Below are positions 21,837 to 28,105 of a stretch of DNA of 28,105 bases, one piece after another (within the stretch, counting starts at the first letter, position 1; each line of letters begins with the position of its first letter). The stretch is from an uncultured Acetatifactor sp. (GTDB taxonomy: Bacteria; Bacillota; Clostridia; Lachnospirales; Lachnospiraceae). The stretch is taken from positions 1 through 28,105 of the forward strand of contig CAJUJN010000055.1 of NCBI GenBank assembly GCA_910586775.1, in the 5' to 3' direction. The translations under genes were made by a program, and so were the position numbers. The notes beneath the pieces are model-generated. The model did no database searches and was not told the DNA's origin. It worked only from the letters and a program-made list of their open reading frames with translations.

Positions 21837-23071
21837 TATTTCCGCCGCCATACCCCAAACAAGCTTTTCCTGTAATGTTTCAACGCCTCTAATGCCGGCC
21901 CGTAATTTCCTGCCGCTTTCAGATACTCAACACCTTTTTCAATGTTCTCCCGCACACCGATCCCCTCGGCATACATCATCCCCAGCCCATAACTTTTATA
22001 GGGCGTATTTTTGCTTTTCTCCAAAAATGATTTTCCTCTCGCCGGGTCCTGTCGGCAACCGTACCCCAGCAGATAGCAAATCCCCAGCAGATCATACTGG
22101 ACGTATTCCGGTTCCTCATCCTTCTCCAGCCATTGAACGGCCCGTGCGTAGTCCACAGCCGTACCCCAACCGTGGAAATACAGACGCCCCAGTTGGCGGC
22201 AGGCATAGCTGTCGTTGCCATAGCCGGCGGTTTTTTCATAACACTGGAGCGCATAGGACAAGTCACGTTCCACCGCCGTGCCCTCCCAATAAATATCCCC
22301 TACAATATGCCAGCCCCACAGATGTCCGGCCTCCGCCGCTTTCAGCGCCCAGGGGAGAGCTTCTTTGTAGTTATCCTCTTTATAGGCAAGGTGATTGGCA
22401 TAGGCATACATCCACTCCGGATAACCCCGTTCTGCGCCCTGACGAATGATCGGCACATCTTTTCCCGGCTCCGGCGGGATCAGTTCCCCTCTGCCATGCT
22501 GGTAATAATGGCAGTAATTCCGCCCTGCCAGAATCGTGCCGCCGGAAAATGCCTTCTCAAACCAGGGAATGCTCTGCTCCATCGCCCACCGCCGCCAGTC
22601 ATTCCAGGCATCCTTACTTAAAAAGTCGCTTTCCTTTAAGTCTTTGATCTCTATGATATCCAGAAAATAGTAAGTGTTCCCAATCATATACTGGCAGAAT
22701 GCGCAGCCATTTTCGGCTTTTTCAAGGATTACCTCCCATGCCTCCTGAATGCTGTCAAAGGGCATAATCTCCCGCAGTTCCGGGGTAAGCATATCCATAC
22801 GCAGCGCCCCCAGAACCGCCGCAGCGCTGCCCAGGGAGATTGCCTGATGAAGCATGGCATAGGCTGCCGCCTCGTTTTCTTCAAAGGGGTGGTATTCCCA
22901 GCTGTAACAGGAGCCGGAAAAGCAGCGGGAAAGGAAATAGCAGGCATCCCCATCCCCGTCCTTTGCCGCAGACAATAATGCGTCCGCCGCCGCTTTCGCC
23001 TTGTCGTTATCACAGCAATAATAGAGATCTTCAATAGCCTTGTCCACCACATCGCTAAAATACTTTCCCAT
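21836..23071 (-). CDS. Sel1-repeat (TPR-like) protein
   Basis: The start at 23071 (MGKYFSDVVDKAIEDLYYCC) has GGAAAGG upstream and is preferred over a TTG-initiated extension. The 411-aa protein contains several Sel1-like repeats of about 36 residues: ALPWALKAAEAGHLWGWHIV with GDIYWEGTAVERDLSYALQC, QLGRLYFHGWGTAVDYARAV, LLGICYLLGYGCRQDPARGK and GLGMMYAEGIGVRENIEKGV. Such solenoids bind other proteins and occur in toxin-immunity loci as well as in signalling. It is cytoplasmic. The upstream DNA (23110-23420) is decayed and may hold part of an older N-terminus; the stop is coupled to the short frame at 21696-21836. Confidence 0.85.
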   Translation of the reverse strand: MGKYFSDVVDKAIEDLYYCCDNDKAKAAADALLSAAKDGDGDACYFLSRCFSGSCYSWEYHPFEENEAAAYAMLHQAISLGSAAAVLGALRMDMLTPELREIMPFDSIQEAWEVILEKAENGCAFCQYMIGNTYYFLDIIEIKDLKESDFLSKDAWNDWRRWAMEQSIPWFEKAFSGGTILAGRNYCHYYQHGRGELIPPEPGKDVPIIRQGAERGYPEWMYAYANHLAYKEDNYKEALPWALKAAEAGHLWGWHIVGDIYWEGTAVERDLSYALQCYEKTAGYGNDSYACRQLGRLYFHGWGTAVDYARAVQWLEKDEEPEYVQYDLLGICYLLGYGCRQDPARGKSFLEKSKNTPYKSYGLGMMYAEGIGVRENIEKGVEYLKAAGNYGPALEALKHYRKSLFGVWRRK

Positions 23072-23109
23072 TTTACTTTTTTCCTTTCCTGTTTTCTTTT
23101 TCTGCCCCG

Positions 23110-23304
23110 GAAGCAATACCAGCCCCGCATTTGGCCCGTCTGTTCTCTTTGAAGCTGATTCCAGAAGGATTTTATGGTTTCTTCCCGGCTCTCATCTGCT
23201 TCGCCCGCACAGCTGCCTTCCTCCCATCCGCTGTCCTCGTCCTCACTGCTTTCATCTTCGTCGGCATAATCCTCCCCCAAAGGAGCATTCTCTTTTTTAT
23301 CCAT
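23110..23304 (-). pseudogene. Acidic N-terminal fragment upstream of the Sel1 gene
   Basis: A frame starting at 23304 reads MDKKENAPLGEDYADEDESS, then EDEDSGWEEGSCAGEADESR and TIKSFWNQLQREQTGQMRGW before it slides out of phase with the Sel1 gene. The composition is strongly biased to Asp, Glu and Ser. No good ribosome binding site is visible. It may be a separate small protein, or a segment cut off from a neighbour by frameshifts; the surrounding 300 bases contain at least two frame breaks. Confidence 0.35.
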
Positions 23305-23336
23305 CCCGATAAATCAGCACAGCCAGTCAGGAGTTT

Positions 23337-23405
23337 TTCAAACCTGCCCTTCGCCTCATCAGATTGAGCCCGTACTGTTTCATTATCCTGTAAATCCCTC
23401 CTGCC
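23337..23405 (-). pseudogene. Remnant of an LRR-head N-terminus
   Basis: On the minus strand this stretch encodes GGIYRIMKQYGLNLMRRR and then a stop. The match is to GGIYRIRKQYGID near the start of the 371-aa LRR-headed protein (20430-20475). The DNA is also nearly identical over GGAGGGATTTACAGGATAA and the following bases. Only the first part of the head remains. Confidence 0.65.
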
Positions 23406-23429
23406 ACTATTGTCCGAATTCCTTTTTGA

Positions 23430-23862
23430 CTAGAAAGTTAATCTCATAAAAATATACCCTTCTTCAACACAATCCGAAAAAGTAAATCCCAATTTTTCCC
23501 AAAACTTCTGTGCGGTTACATTCTTCAGTTCTACCGGAACGGAAATCCTTTTTGCTCCGTATTCACTTTGTAAATAACGAATACAAGTTTTTGCCGCTTT
23601 TGTCCCCAACCCCCTTTTCTGAAAAGCGGCATCAATCAGGAAATTAATGATTTGATAGTTTTTCTCTCCTACATACATCGAAACAAATCCTATCATATTA
23701 TCGCCATCATAAATTGCAAACGGCCTGGTATCTTTATAAAAAACCCCATGCTTCAGCTAAAGAATAGGTGACTGAATCTACAAAATCTTTATTTTCAACA
23801 TTGGCATTTAATCTGAAACACTGTTCGTAATTATTTTCATCTATTTTCCGTAGTTCGATCAA
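23430..23862 (-). pseudogene. GNAT acetyltransferase, split by a frameshift
   Basis: The 3' frame encodes FAIYDGDNMIGFVSMYVGEK, then FLIDAAFQKRGLGTKAAKTC (the Q/RxxGxG/A acetyl-CoA loop of GNAT enzymes) and ISVPVELKNVTAQKFWEKLG, the conserved end motif. The 5' part lies in another frame and starts with a TTG at 23862, with GGAGGAG upstream: LIELRKIDENNYEQCFRLNA, then SVTYSLAEAW. Dropping one G from GGGG at 23744-23747 joins them as AWVFYKDTRPF, giving a normal-sized enzyme of about 144 residues. Without repair the enzyme is unlikely to work. The substrate cannot be told; small GNATs act on amines, proteins or antibiotics. Confidence 0.8.
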
Positions 23863-23944
23863 CTATATCTCCTCCCAGCCCATCTGTCATGTCATATCCG
23901 GAATCATTGACCGGCTCTGGCTCCATGGAATCATTGATTGTCTA

Positions 23945-25078
23945 TTACTCGATATGTTCCATATGCAAATCCCGTCCCAGCATACCGGCCAGTTCGTCTC
24001 TCTTGTCTGCCGTTCTCTTATCCGTCATGCCCTCCAGGATTTTTTTGACCAGCGCTTTTGCGTCCCGGTCTGCATCTGCCAGGCTTGTCTTGAATCTGTC
24101 AAAATTTTTCCCTTTCAGCAATATCCTGACCATCCCCTCGCAGCCGCAATGGTATCCCTTCTCCGGGACATAGCGCAATTGCTCCAGCAGCATCCGTATT
24201 CCGTCCGGCTTTTGGGCAGACGCCACATAGACCGACGCTTCACATAAATATTCCATGGCCGTGCCTGTCCCCGGTGAGCTGGGCACTTTCACTCCATCGT
24301 CAAACAGGGCGAATGCCTCTTTCAAAAGGGACAAATCCTTTATCTTCCAGACGGCTCCCTCGGCCAGGCCATATATCTCGAAATCTTCCGAAAAATCTTC
24401 CCGCTCCTTCTTGTAATCTTTTATTTCTTCTCCGTCAAATACACGCTGCAGAAAGGAAAGCTTTTCCCGAAAGGGCCTGTCGGCAAATTCTCTGACCTTC
24501 GGACGCCTGTACCATTCCTTTGCCTCATTTGCAGCAGTCACCGTAAATGCGCCGCAGCGTTCACCGTAGAAGATACGGTTCTCCCTCTCCTTATACATTT
24601 CCTTCCCAATATAAGTCGGGGCAACGTTCTTTACCCTTACGCAGTTCCTCTTGATTTCGCGAACCATGCTTTTGAACAGGGCGGCTGAAAATTCCGTTTC
24701 ATGCTCTCTGTCGATATGCACATAAAACTCATGAGTCAAATCCTCATGCTTCTCCATTCCTTTAAGCAGTACGCCGTTTGTATTTTTACGATAATCCAGA
24801 CAGTATCTGGCAATGTCGTCCCTCTGCATCCTCTGCCGATACACTTCCAGGGCCTCTGTTTTCGGTGCAATCACGCAATGGGGTGCAATGCTGTGGGCGG
24901 CAGTAAAATCATCCGCAATCTCCCCAATGGTGTCAAACTCCATTTTGGGCAGTTCCTCCCTGTCGGGCTCCTGGTCTGCTCTTGTAAGACAGTATTTGAC
25001 GGGAAATTCCTGTTCAATTGTTTGAAAAATCGTACACAAATCCTGTTTCGAAGCAAAAAAGTGAAAGCTGCTCAGCAT
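23945..25078 (-). CDS. Uncharacterised 377-aa protein
   Basis: The ATG at 25078 has GGGAGGAG 5 nt upstream. The N-terminal half is mixed alpha/beta (SSFHFFASKQDLCTIFQTIE, VKYCLTRADQEPDREELPKM, NTNGVLLKGMEKHEDLTHEF). The C-terminal half is helical and repeats-like: LFDDGVKVPSSPGTGTAMEY, then ASVYVASAQKPDGIRMLLEQ, then EGMVRILLKGKNFDRFKTSL and KALVKKILEGMTDKR. No signal peptide and no motif I can name. The HYVHIDREHETEF-like region could be a metal or phosphate site, but that is speculation. It sits in the second immunity-like array as a single gene with its own upstream gap. Confidence 0.72.
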   Translation of the reverse strand: MLSSFHFFASKQDLCTIFQTIEQEFPVKYCLTRADQEPDREELPKMEFDTIGEIADDFTAAHSIAPHCVIAPKTEALEVYRQRMQRDDIARYCLDYRKNTNGVLLKGMEKHEDLTHEFYVHIDREHETEFSAALFKSMVREIKRNCVRVKNVAPTYIGKEMYKERENRIFYGERCGAFTVTAANEAKEWYRRPKVREFADRPFREKLSFLQRVFDGEEIKDYKKEREDFSEDFEIYGLAEGAVWKIKDLSLLKEAFALFDDGVKVPSSPGTGTAMEYLCEASVYVASAQKPDGIRMLLEQLRYVPEKGYHCGCEGMVRILLKGKNFDRFKTSLADADRDAKALVKKILEGMTDKRTADKRDELAGMLGRDLHMEHIE

Positions 25079-25174
25079 TTGTCTCCTCCCATATCTCTAT
25101 TCCCCAGCCAATCATTTGCGTTGCTTGCCCTTTTATTTGTGCCTGTTTCCGGCTGCTTTCCCCAATACTCCGGT

Positions 25175-25608
25175 CTACATCACACCATGGGACAAGATTT
25201 CATACTCCATCTTATCATCCAGCGAAGCCATCTCCGCAGCCAGATCAAGGCTCATATAATCTTCTTCCTGTCCGTTTTCTATTCTTTGCATTTTTCTCCA
25301 CAATTTTCGCTTCCGTGATTTCTTGATTTTGGGGTATATCTGCAAAAGATTCACAATCAAACCATTCCGGTTCCTCTCCTTTATAGGATGAAACCAGACT
25401 CTCATACTCCTCATTACTCTGCAGGCTGAACGGAGACTCCTCGTTTCCTTCTAAATAATAGTAATTATAATATAAATCAGAATCAGAGTCTGAGTCCCGG
25501 ATAAAATGAATCAATTCACGTTCCTTCCCGTCTTCGGTAAAGGTATAGTACCTTACCTCATCACCGTCATAGTTCTGTCCCCATTCCACAATTCCATTGT
25601 CATATACC
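25175..25608 (-). pseudogene. Unknown acidic protein gene, truncated and frameshifted
   Basis: The main frame reads VYDNGIVEWGQNYDGDEVRY, YTFTEDGKERELIHFIRDSD, then YNYYYLEGNEESPFSLQSNE and PEWFDCESFADIPQNQEITE. It loses frame at a run of five A residues near 25292. The next frame (MQRIENGQEEDYMSLDLAAE, then MASLDDKMEYEILSHGVM) ends at 25175. One A fewer would join them. At the 5' end the frame meets a TAG near 25609 and no start precedes the obvious strand VYDNGIVEWG, so the N-terminus is also missing. The acidic, Tyr/Glu-rich composition suits an immunity protein. No family recognised. Confidence 0.55.
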
Positions 25609-25728
25609 TAAAAAGCCATATGGGTTGTATGTGTCACATGTATGTCATAACATCTCCTTTCGACTTAACCTGAATGTCACCACCATAATCTAACAGGTAC
25701 AGTCAAAGCATAACCAGGCAATCGAAAT

Positions 25729-26235
25729 TTATTTATTCCGTCTTTTATGCCATTCATTCCAAAACGCAATATACCCGTTGCACTCAAATTCGTCTGCCGG
25801 TACTTTTTTGGGTGTACAAGATTTATAAAATGTTTCAATTTTATCTGCAAAACGAAAAACTTCTCTCTCGTAATCAGCAATAGATACATATTCTCTTGTG
25901 CCATCTTCTAATTCTAATATGACAGAATTTCCATCATGTATAACAGACCAGTCAATTCCATTAGGGCAACCTAAAATTGTTACATTATCTAATGTTTCAT
26001 TAGGAATCATGAAATGACCGCAACATGGCAACATCTGATTGTCGGTATTGATAATATGATTTTCAGTCAAGGTTTTTAGCAAATAAAGTGCTGTTGCACT
26101 TATCGTAGCATCATATTCGAATTTGCATTTACCAATACAGACAATGGCGTAACCATGCAAACACAGATCTTCAGAATTATCTTTACTTCCGTCAATCCAT
26201 TCAAAATCTGTAGCATCTATCGAAAATAATCCCAT
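25729..26235 (-). CDS. Uncharacterised protein with Cys/Trp-rich core
   Basis: The ATG at 26235 has GAGAGG 7 nt upstream; a TTG 15 bases earlier is less likely. The 168-aa product reads MGLFSIDATDFEWIDGSKDN, then EDLCLHGYAIVCIGKCKFEY, DATISATALYLLKTLTENHI and QMLPCCGHFMIPN. ILGCPNGIDWSVIHDGN and the closing NGYIAFWNEWHKRRNK follow. The FEWIDGSKDN, LPCCG and GCPNGIDW stretches look conserved and support a real, intact gene, but I cannot name the family. It is clearly AT-richer than genes before 25000. A good extended promoter lies at 26284-26312. Confidence 0.78.
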   Translation of the reverse strand: MGLFSIDATDFEWIDGSKDNSEDLCLHGYAIVCIGKCKFEYDATISATALYLLKTLTENHIINTDNQMLPCCGHFMIPNETLDNVTILGCPNGIDWSVIHDGNSVILELEDGTREYVSIADYEREVFRFADKIETFYKSCTPKKVPADEFECNGYIAFWNEWHKRRNK

Positions 26236-26283
26236 GTAATAACCTCTCAAACTATATTTTTGTTAGCAATCCTCAACATCAGA

Positions 26284-26312
26284 ATTGTATCATAATCCTT
26301 TACAAATTTCCA
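26284..26312 (-). promoter_or_regulatory. Promoter with extended -10
   Basis: On the minus strand TGGAAA (26307-26312) and TACAAT (26284-26289) are 17 bases apart, and the -10 is extended by TGA directly before it. It lies about 50 bases upstream of the 168-aa gene. Confidence 0.55.
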
Positions 26313-26343
26313 TACAGAGGATAGCGAAGGATATTGATGTAAA

Positions 26344-26377
26344 TAAAGGGGCGATCATCTTGCCCCTTTATCTTTTT
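26344..26377 (+). terminator. Rho-independent terminator, possibly bidirectional
   Basis: TAAAGGGGC (26344-26352) and GCCCCTTTA (26362-26370) form a perfect 9-bp stem with a 9-nt loop, followed on the plus strand by TCTTTTT. No plus-strand gene directly precedes it. On the minus strand it could end transcripts from the relaxase-like remnant, with a weaker TTTA tail. Confidence 0.75.
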
Positions 26378-26455
26378 GCTATGTAGCTCGTTTTGACTGC
26401 TGTACAGATTGCTCTCTTTGATAATTCTGTATTCTGCCATGCACTGTATCACGCT

Positions 26456-26638
26456 TTACCTTTGCTCCATATGTTTTTCCCACTTAGCCGCTTTCTCCTG
26501 ATAGTTGGCATAAGCAGTCTTGGCTGCATAATAAGATCGATAGAAGTCCTGCACCGTCTGATAACCATACCGCTTTACAATGCCGGATAATCCCACTTTT
26601 AAGCGGTCAATCCGTTCATTGATCCGGTCAATATCACT
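26456..26638 (-). pseudogene. C-terminal fragment of a relaxase-like mobile-element protein
   Basis: On the minus strand 60 codons read SDIDRINERIDRLKVGLSGI, VKRYGYQTVQDFYRSYYAAK and TAYANYQEKAAKWEKHMEQR to a TAA. The helical, coiled-coil-like tail resembles the C-terminus of relaxase/mobilisation proteins carried by integrative elements of Clostridia, as best I can judge. There is no start. The fragment ends abruptly at about 26638, where an integrase fragment on the other strand begins. It is a leftover of an integrative element; the exact protein is uncertain. Confidence 0.5.
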
Positions 26639-26772
26639 CGGACATAAGCACTACAATGAATGTTTATGCACACGCTACAAGGGAAGCGAAGCGGGATTCC
26701 GCAAAACTCCTGGATAAGGTTGCGGGAATGAATCAGGAACAAAAACTGAATAAGAAAAACTTTCCCTTGTAA
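26635..26772 (+). mobile_element. C-terminal fragment of a tyrosine recombinase (integrase)
   Basis: On the plus strand the frame HSDISTTMNVYAHATREAKR, then DSAKLLDKVAGM to FPL and a TAA is the characteristic end of phage/ICE-type tyrosine integrases. The H-x-D-I-x-T-T-M-x-x-Y stretch holds the catalytic tyrosine (in NVYAHAT). Only about 45 residues remain. No start is possible and the DNA changes to an opposite-strand relaxase-like fragment at about 26637. It shows that an integrative element was once here and was largely deleted. Confidence 0.85.
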
Positions 26773-26881
26773 CCTGCCCATAAGGGCAAAAACAAGGGAA
26801 AAGGATACATATTTTGAGGCTGGCACAGCGCAAAGCCTTGAAAACAGGGGAAACTTGTGGAAAAAGCTTACAAACCGTAAG

Positions 26882-27349
26882 TTAGACCAAATGCCAAATT
26901 AAAATATCCTCTGTCCCTATACTTTTGAGGTTATTGAGCAGGACATCCCAGGCAATCCGTCCAGCATTCCCATAATCAATCTGGAAAAAATCATTGATAA
27001 ACTGCAAAAGTCCATCATAATCAATCGTATCTTCCAGTGCTAACACCCGCTCTTTTTCATGGAATACAATTATGTCAAAATCACCAGTTACATTTCGCCA
27101 TACTTCTCCGAACCCTTCCATGCCGCACCGAACATCCACATCACAAGCTGTTTTAAGATAATAGAATAATGCAATGAACACTTCACCCGAACATTTGTCA
27201 TTTTCCAGTTTTGCTGCGGAATTTTCCACTTCACTGTAAATCTCTTTTATCAAGTCTTCCGTTTGGATAGATTTTCTATTGTTTATCAAGTCTGCCAGTT
27301 CGCTGTAATTGCTTTTTGAGCATATTCCAAAAACACCTATCATTGACAT
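26882..27349 (-). CDS. Uncharacterised protein, immunity-like by context
   Basis: A 155-aa acidic protein with GGAGG 8 nt before its ATG. It begins MSMIGVFGICSKSNYSELAD and has a helical first half (TEDLIKEIYSEVENSAAKLE, EVFIALFYYLKTACDV) and then GMEGFGEVWRNVTGDFDIIV, EKERVLALEDTIDY and a closing WDVLLNNLKSIGTEDILIW. The MSMIG opening recalls DUF1877-type proteins, but the rest does not fit well enough to assign. The gene is intact and AT-rich, and lies between two recombinase scars, so it was probably brought in with mobile DNA. Confidence 0.72.
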   Translation of the reverse strand: MSMIGVFGICSKSNYSELADLINNRKSIQTEDLIKEIYSEVENSAAKLENDKCSGEVFIALFYYLKTACDVDVRCGMEGFGEVWRNVTGDFDIIVFHEKERVLALEDTIDYDGLLQFINDFFQIDYGNAGRIAWDVLLNNLKSIGTEDILIWHLV

Positions 27350-27399
27350 TGTTTATTCCTCCCATTACAATGTGAAACGCTATTGCCTGGTATTGCTAT

Positions 27400-27737
27400 C
27401 AGCCCTCAAAGAAAATCCGGCAGGTTTTCGATTACAAGCGGCGCAACGACCAGTATATCGGCTCTTTCGCTCCCTATGGCTACATCAAAGACCCGGCAAA
27501 CAAGCATCAACTGCCGGTTGATACTGAAGCCGCTGAAACCATCAAACGCGTGTATTCCATGCTCCTGCAAGGCTCGTCTAAAAGGGCCATCGCGCTGTAT
27601 CTGACCGAACACGGCATACCCAGCCCCACGGCCTATCGCCGGAAAAAGTGCCTGCCCGTTTCCTCGGCCGTGGCGGACGCCCCATGTGGGGACCCGGATG
27701 ATACATGAAATCCTCACCAATCCCATTTATACGTTTC
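27400..27737 (+). mobile_element. Serine recombinase fragment, truncated at both ends and frameshifted
   Basis: On the plus strand the frame KKIRQVFDYKRRNDQYIGSF, APYGYIKDPANKHQLPVDTE, then AETIKRVYSMLLQGSSKRAI and LTEHGIPSPTAYRRKK is the middle of a large serine recombinase, from the end of the catalytic domain into the recombinase domain. After a frame break near 27650, TRMIHEILTNPIYT continues with the conserved motif of the same domain. The catalytic N-terminus and the coiled-coil C-terminus are gone. The fragment ends exactly where a truncated minus-strand gene begins, so it marks a rearrangement. Confidence 0.85.
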
Positions 27738-27909
27738 CATACCTGACTTCCCGGGTCTCGCCATATGAATGCGCTCCCACAATATTTCCCACAAGGCACC
27801 ACTGCAATTCCTGTTCAGAATCGACCTCGCCGCTCTCCAGCAGATCGATAACCTCTTGAAGCTCGGCTTTCACCTTATCCACCAGAAAAACCAGACTCCT
27901 TTCAGACAT
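27727..27909 (-). pseudogene. N-terminal part of an unknown small gene, cut by the recombinase scar
   Basis: The frame reads MSERSLVFLVDKVKAELQEV, then IDLLESGEVDSEQELQWCLV and GNIVGAHSYGETREVRYG. It leaves coding sequence after RYG with two foreign residues and a stop that lie in the recombinase fragment. The region looks like the start of a family whose members go on with a GTKHF-type segment, as I recall it. The start at 27909 has only a weak site, and the frame is open further upstream. A helical N-terminus is followed by a conserved GNIV motif; the function is unknown. Confidence 0.55.
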
Positions 27910-28105
27910 CTGCTGCCTTGTTTTTTCATCCAGGAAATGTCCGTCGAAGCCCCGCTGAATGCGGGAGCAACAAGTTCCCTACAATTCAAATTCTATTGTA
28001 CCAAGCCGCTTACGCGGCAGCAAGTGCTAAAAAATTTTCCGTCAAATCCTAAAAAAAGTAGCAGTTTTTGTATTTATAGTGTATTGTTAAGTTACCCCTA
28101 ACCAA
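27910..28105. other. AT-rich window end without a gene
   Basis: I see no gene. The hairpin GCCGC/GCGGC near 28007-28020 and CCCGC/GCGGG near 27952-27966 are visible. The last 80 bases are strongly AT-rich and may hold a promoter for a gene outside the window. Confidence 0.3.

Noticed and set aside
1..28105. tRNA, rRNA, riboswitch or complete insertion sequence
   Set aside because: No cloverleaf, rRNA motif, known riboswitch core or intact transposase was seen. Mobile-element traces are limited to fragments at 26456-27737.

Overview
This 28.1 kb window looks like an accessory region of a Bacillota chromosome, most likely a Clostridia/Lachnospiraceae-type gut bacterium. The grounds are strong GGAGG-type ribosome binding sites, several TTG starts, a cytidylate-kinase-like protein and an AAA-ATPase-like/PD-(D/E)XK protein of kinds common in that group, and a mid-range base composition with AT-richer islands. 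The taxon is an inference; no rRNA or tRNA is present. Almost all real genes lie on the minus strand, and most long plus-strand frames are antisense shadows.

Layout. (1) 1-9300: a dense array of small cytoplasmic and lipid-anchored proteins of the kind found in polymorphic-toxin immunity loci. It holds a truncated SMI1/KNR4 (SUKH) gene abutting a truncated leucine-rich-repeat (LRR) gene; a 306-aa protein of a family marked by a conserved Cys/His-Gln...Pro-Tyr-Leu box and a split zinc ribbon; a frameshifted small gene; a lipoprotein; a 183-aa protein; a 495-aa LRR-headed protein carrying the same box and ribbon; a single-domain and a tandem SUKH protein; a second lipoprotein; and a collapsed in-frame copy of the 495-aa gene. 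(2) 9400-16650: a housekeeping-like block with a cytidylate-kinase-like protein, a heterodimeric ABC exporter with one degenerate ATP site, a third lipoprotein and an AAA-ATPase-like/PD-(D/E)XK protein. Two good promoters are visible here. (3) 16633-25610: a second immunity-like array with LRR proteins, a cytoplasmic beta-lactamase-fold serine hydrolase, a DUF4241-like gene, a Sel1-repeat protein, a GNAT acetyltransferase and several unknowns. At least five genes in the window are split by one apparent single-base frameshift each. (4) 25700-28105: AT-richer DNA with two intact unknown genes among recombination scars: relaxase-like and tyrosine-integrase C-terminal fragments meeting head to head, and a serine-recombinase fragment that cuts off the end of another small gene.

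How it fits together. The best reading is a polyimmunity array that gains genes by recombination and loses them by decay. Short intergenic gaps and stop/start overlaps (ATGA, TAATG) group genes into several polycistronic units. The most interesting element is a modular protein design: a shared N-terminal head of about 150 residues (pre-LRR segment plus a few LRRs) joined by a charged linker to unrelated C-terminal domains. It occurs in two long genes and in at least one fragment. No toxin gene is visible in the window, so the immunity role rests on the families present and on context.
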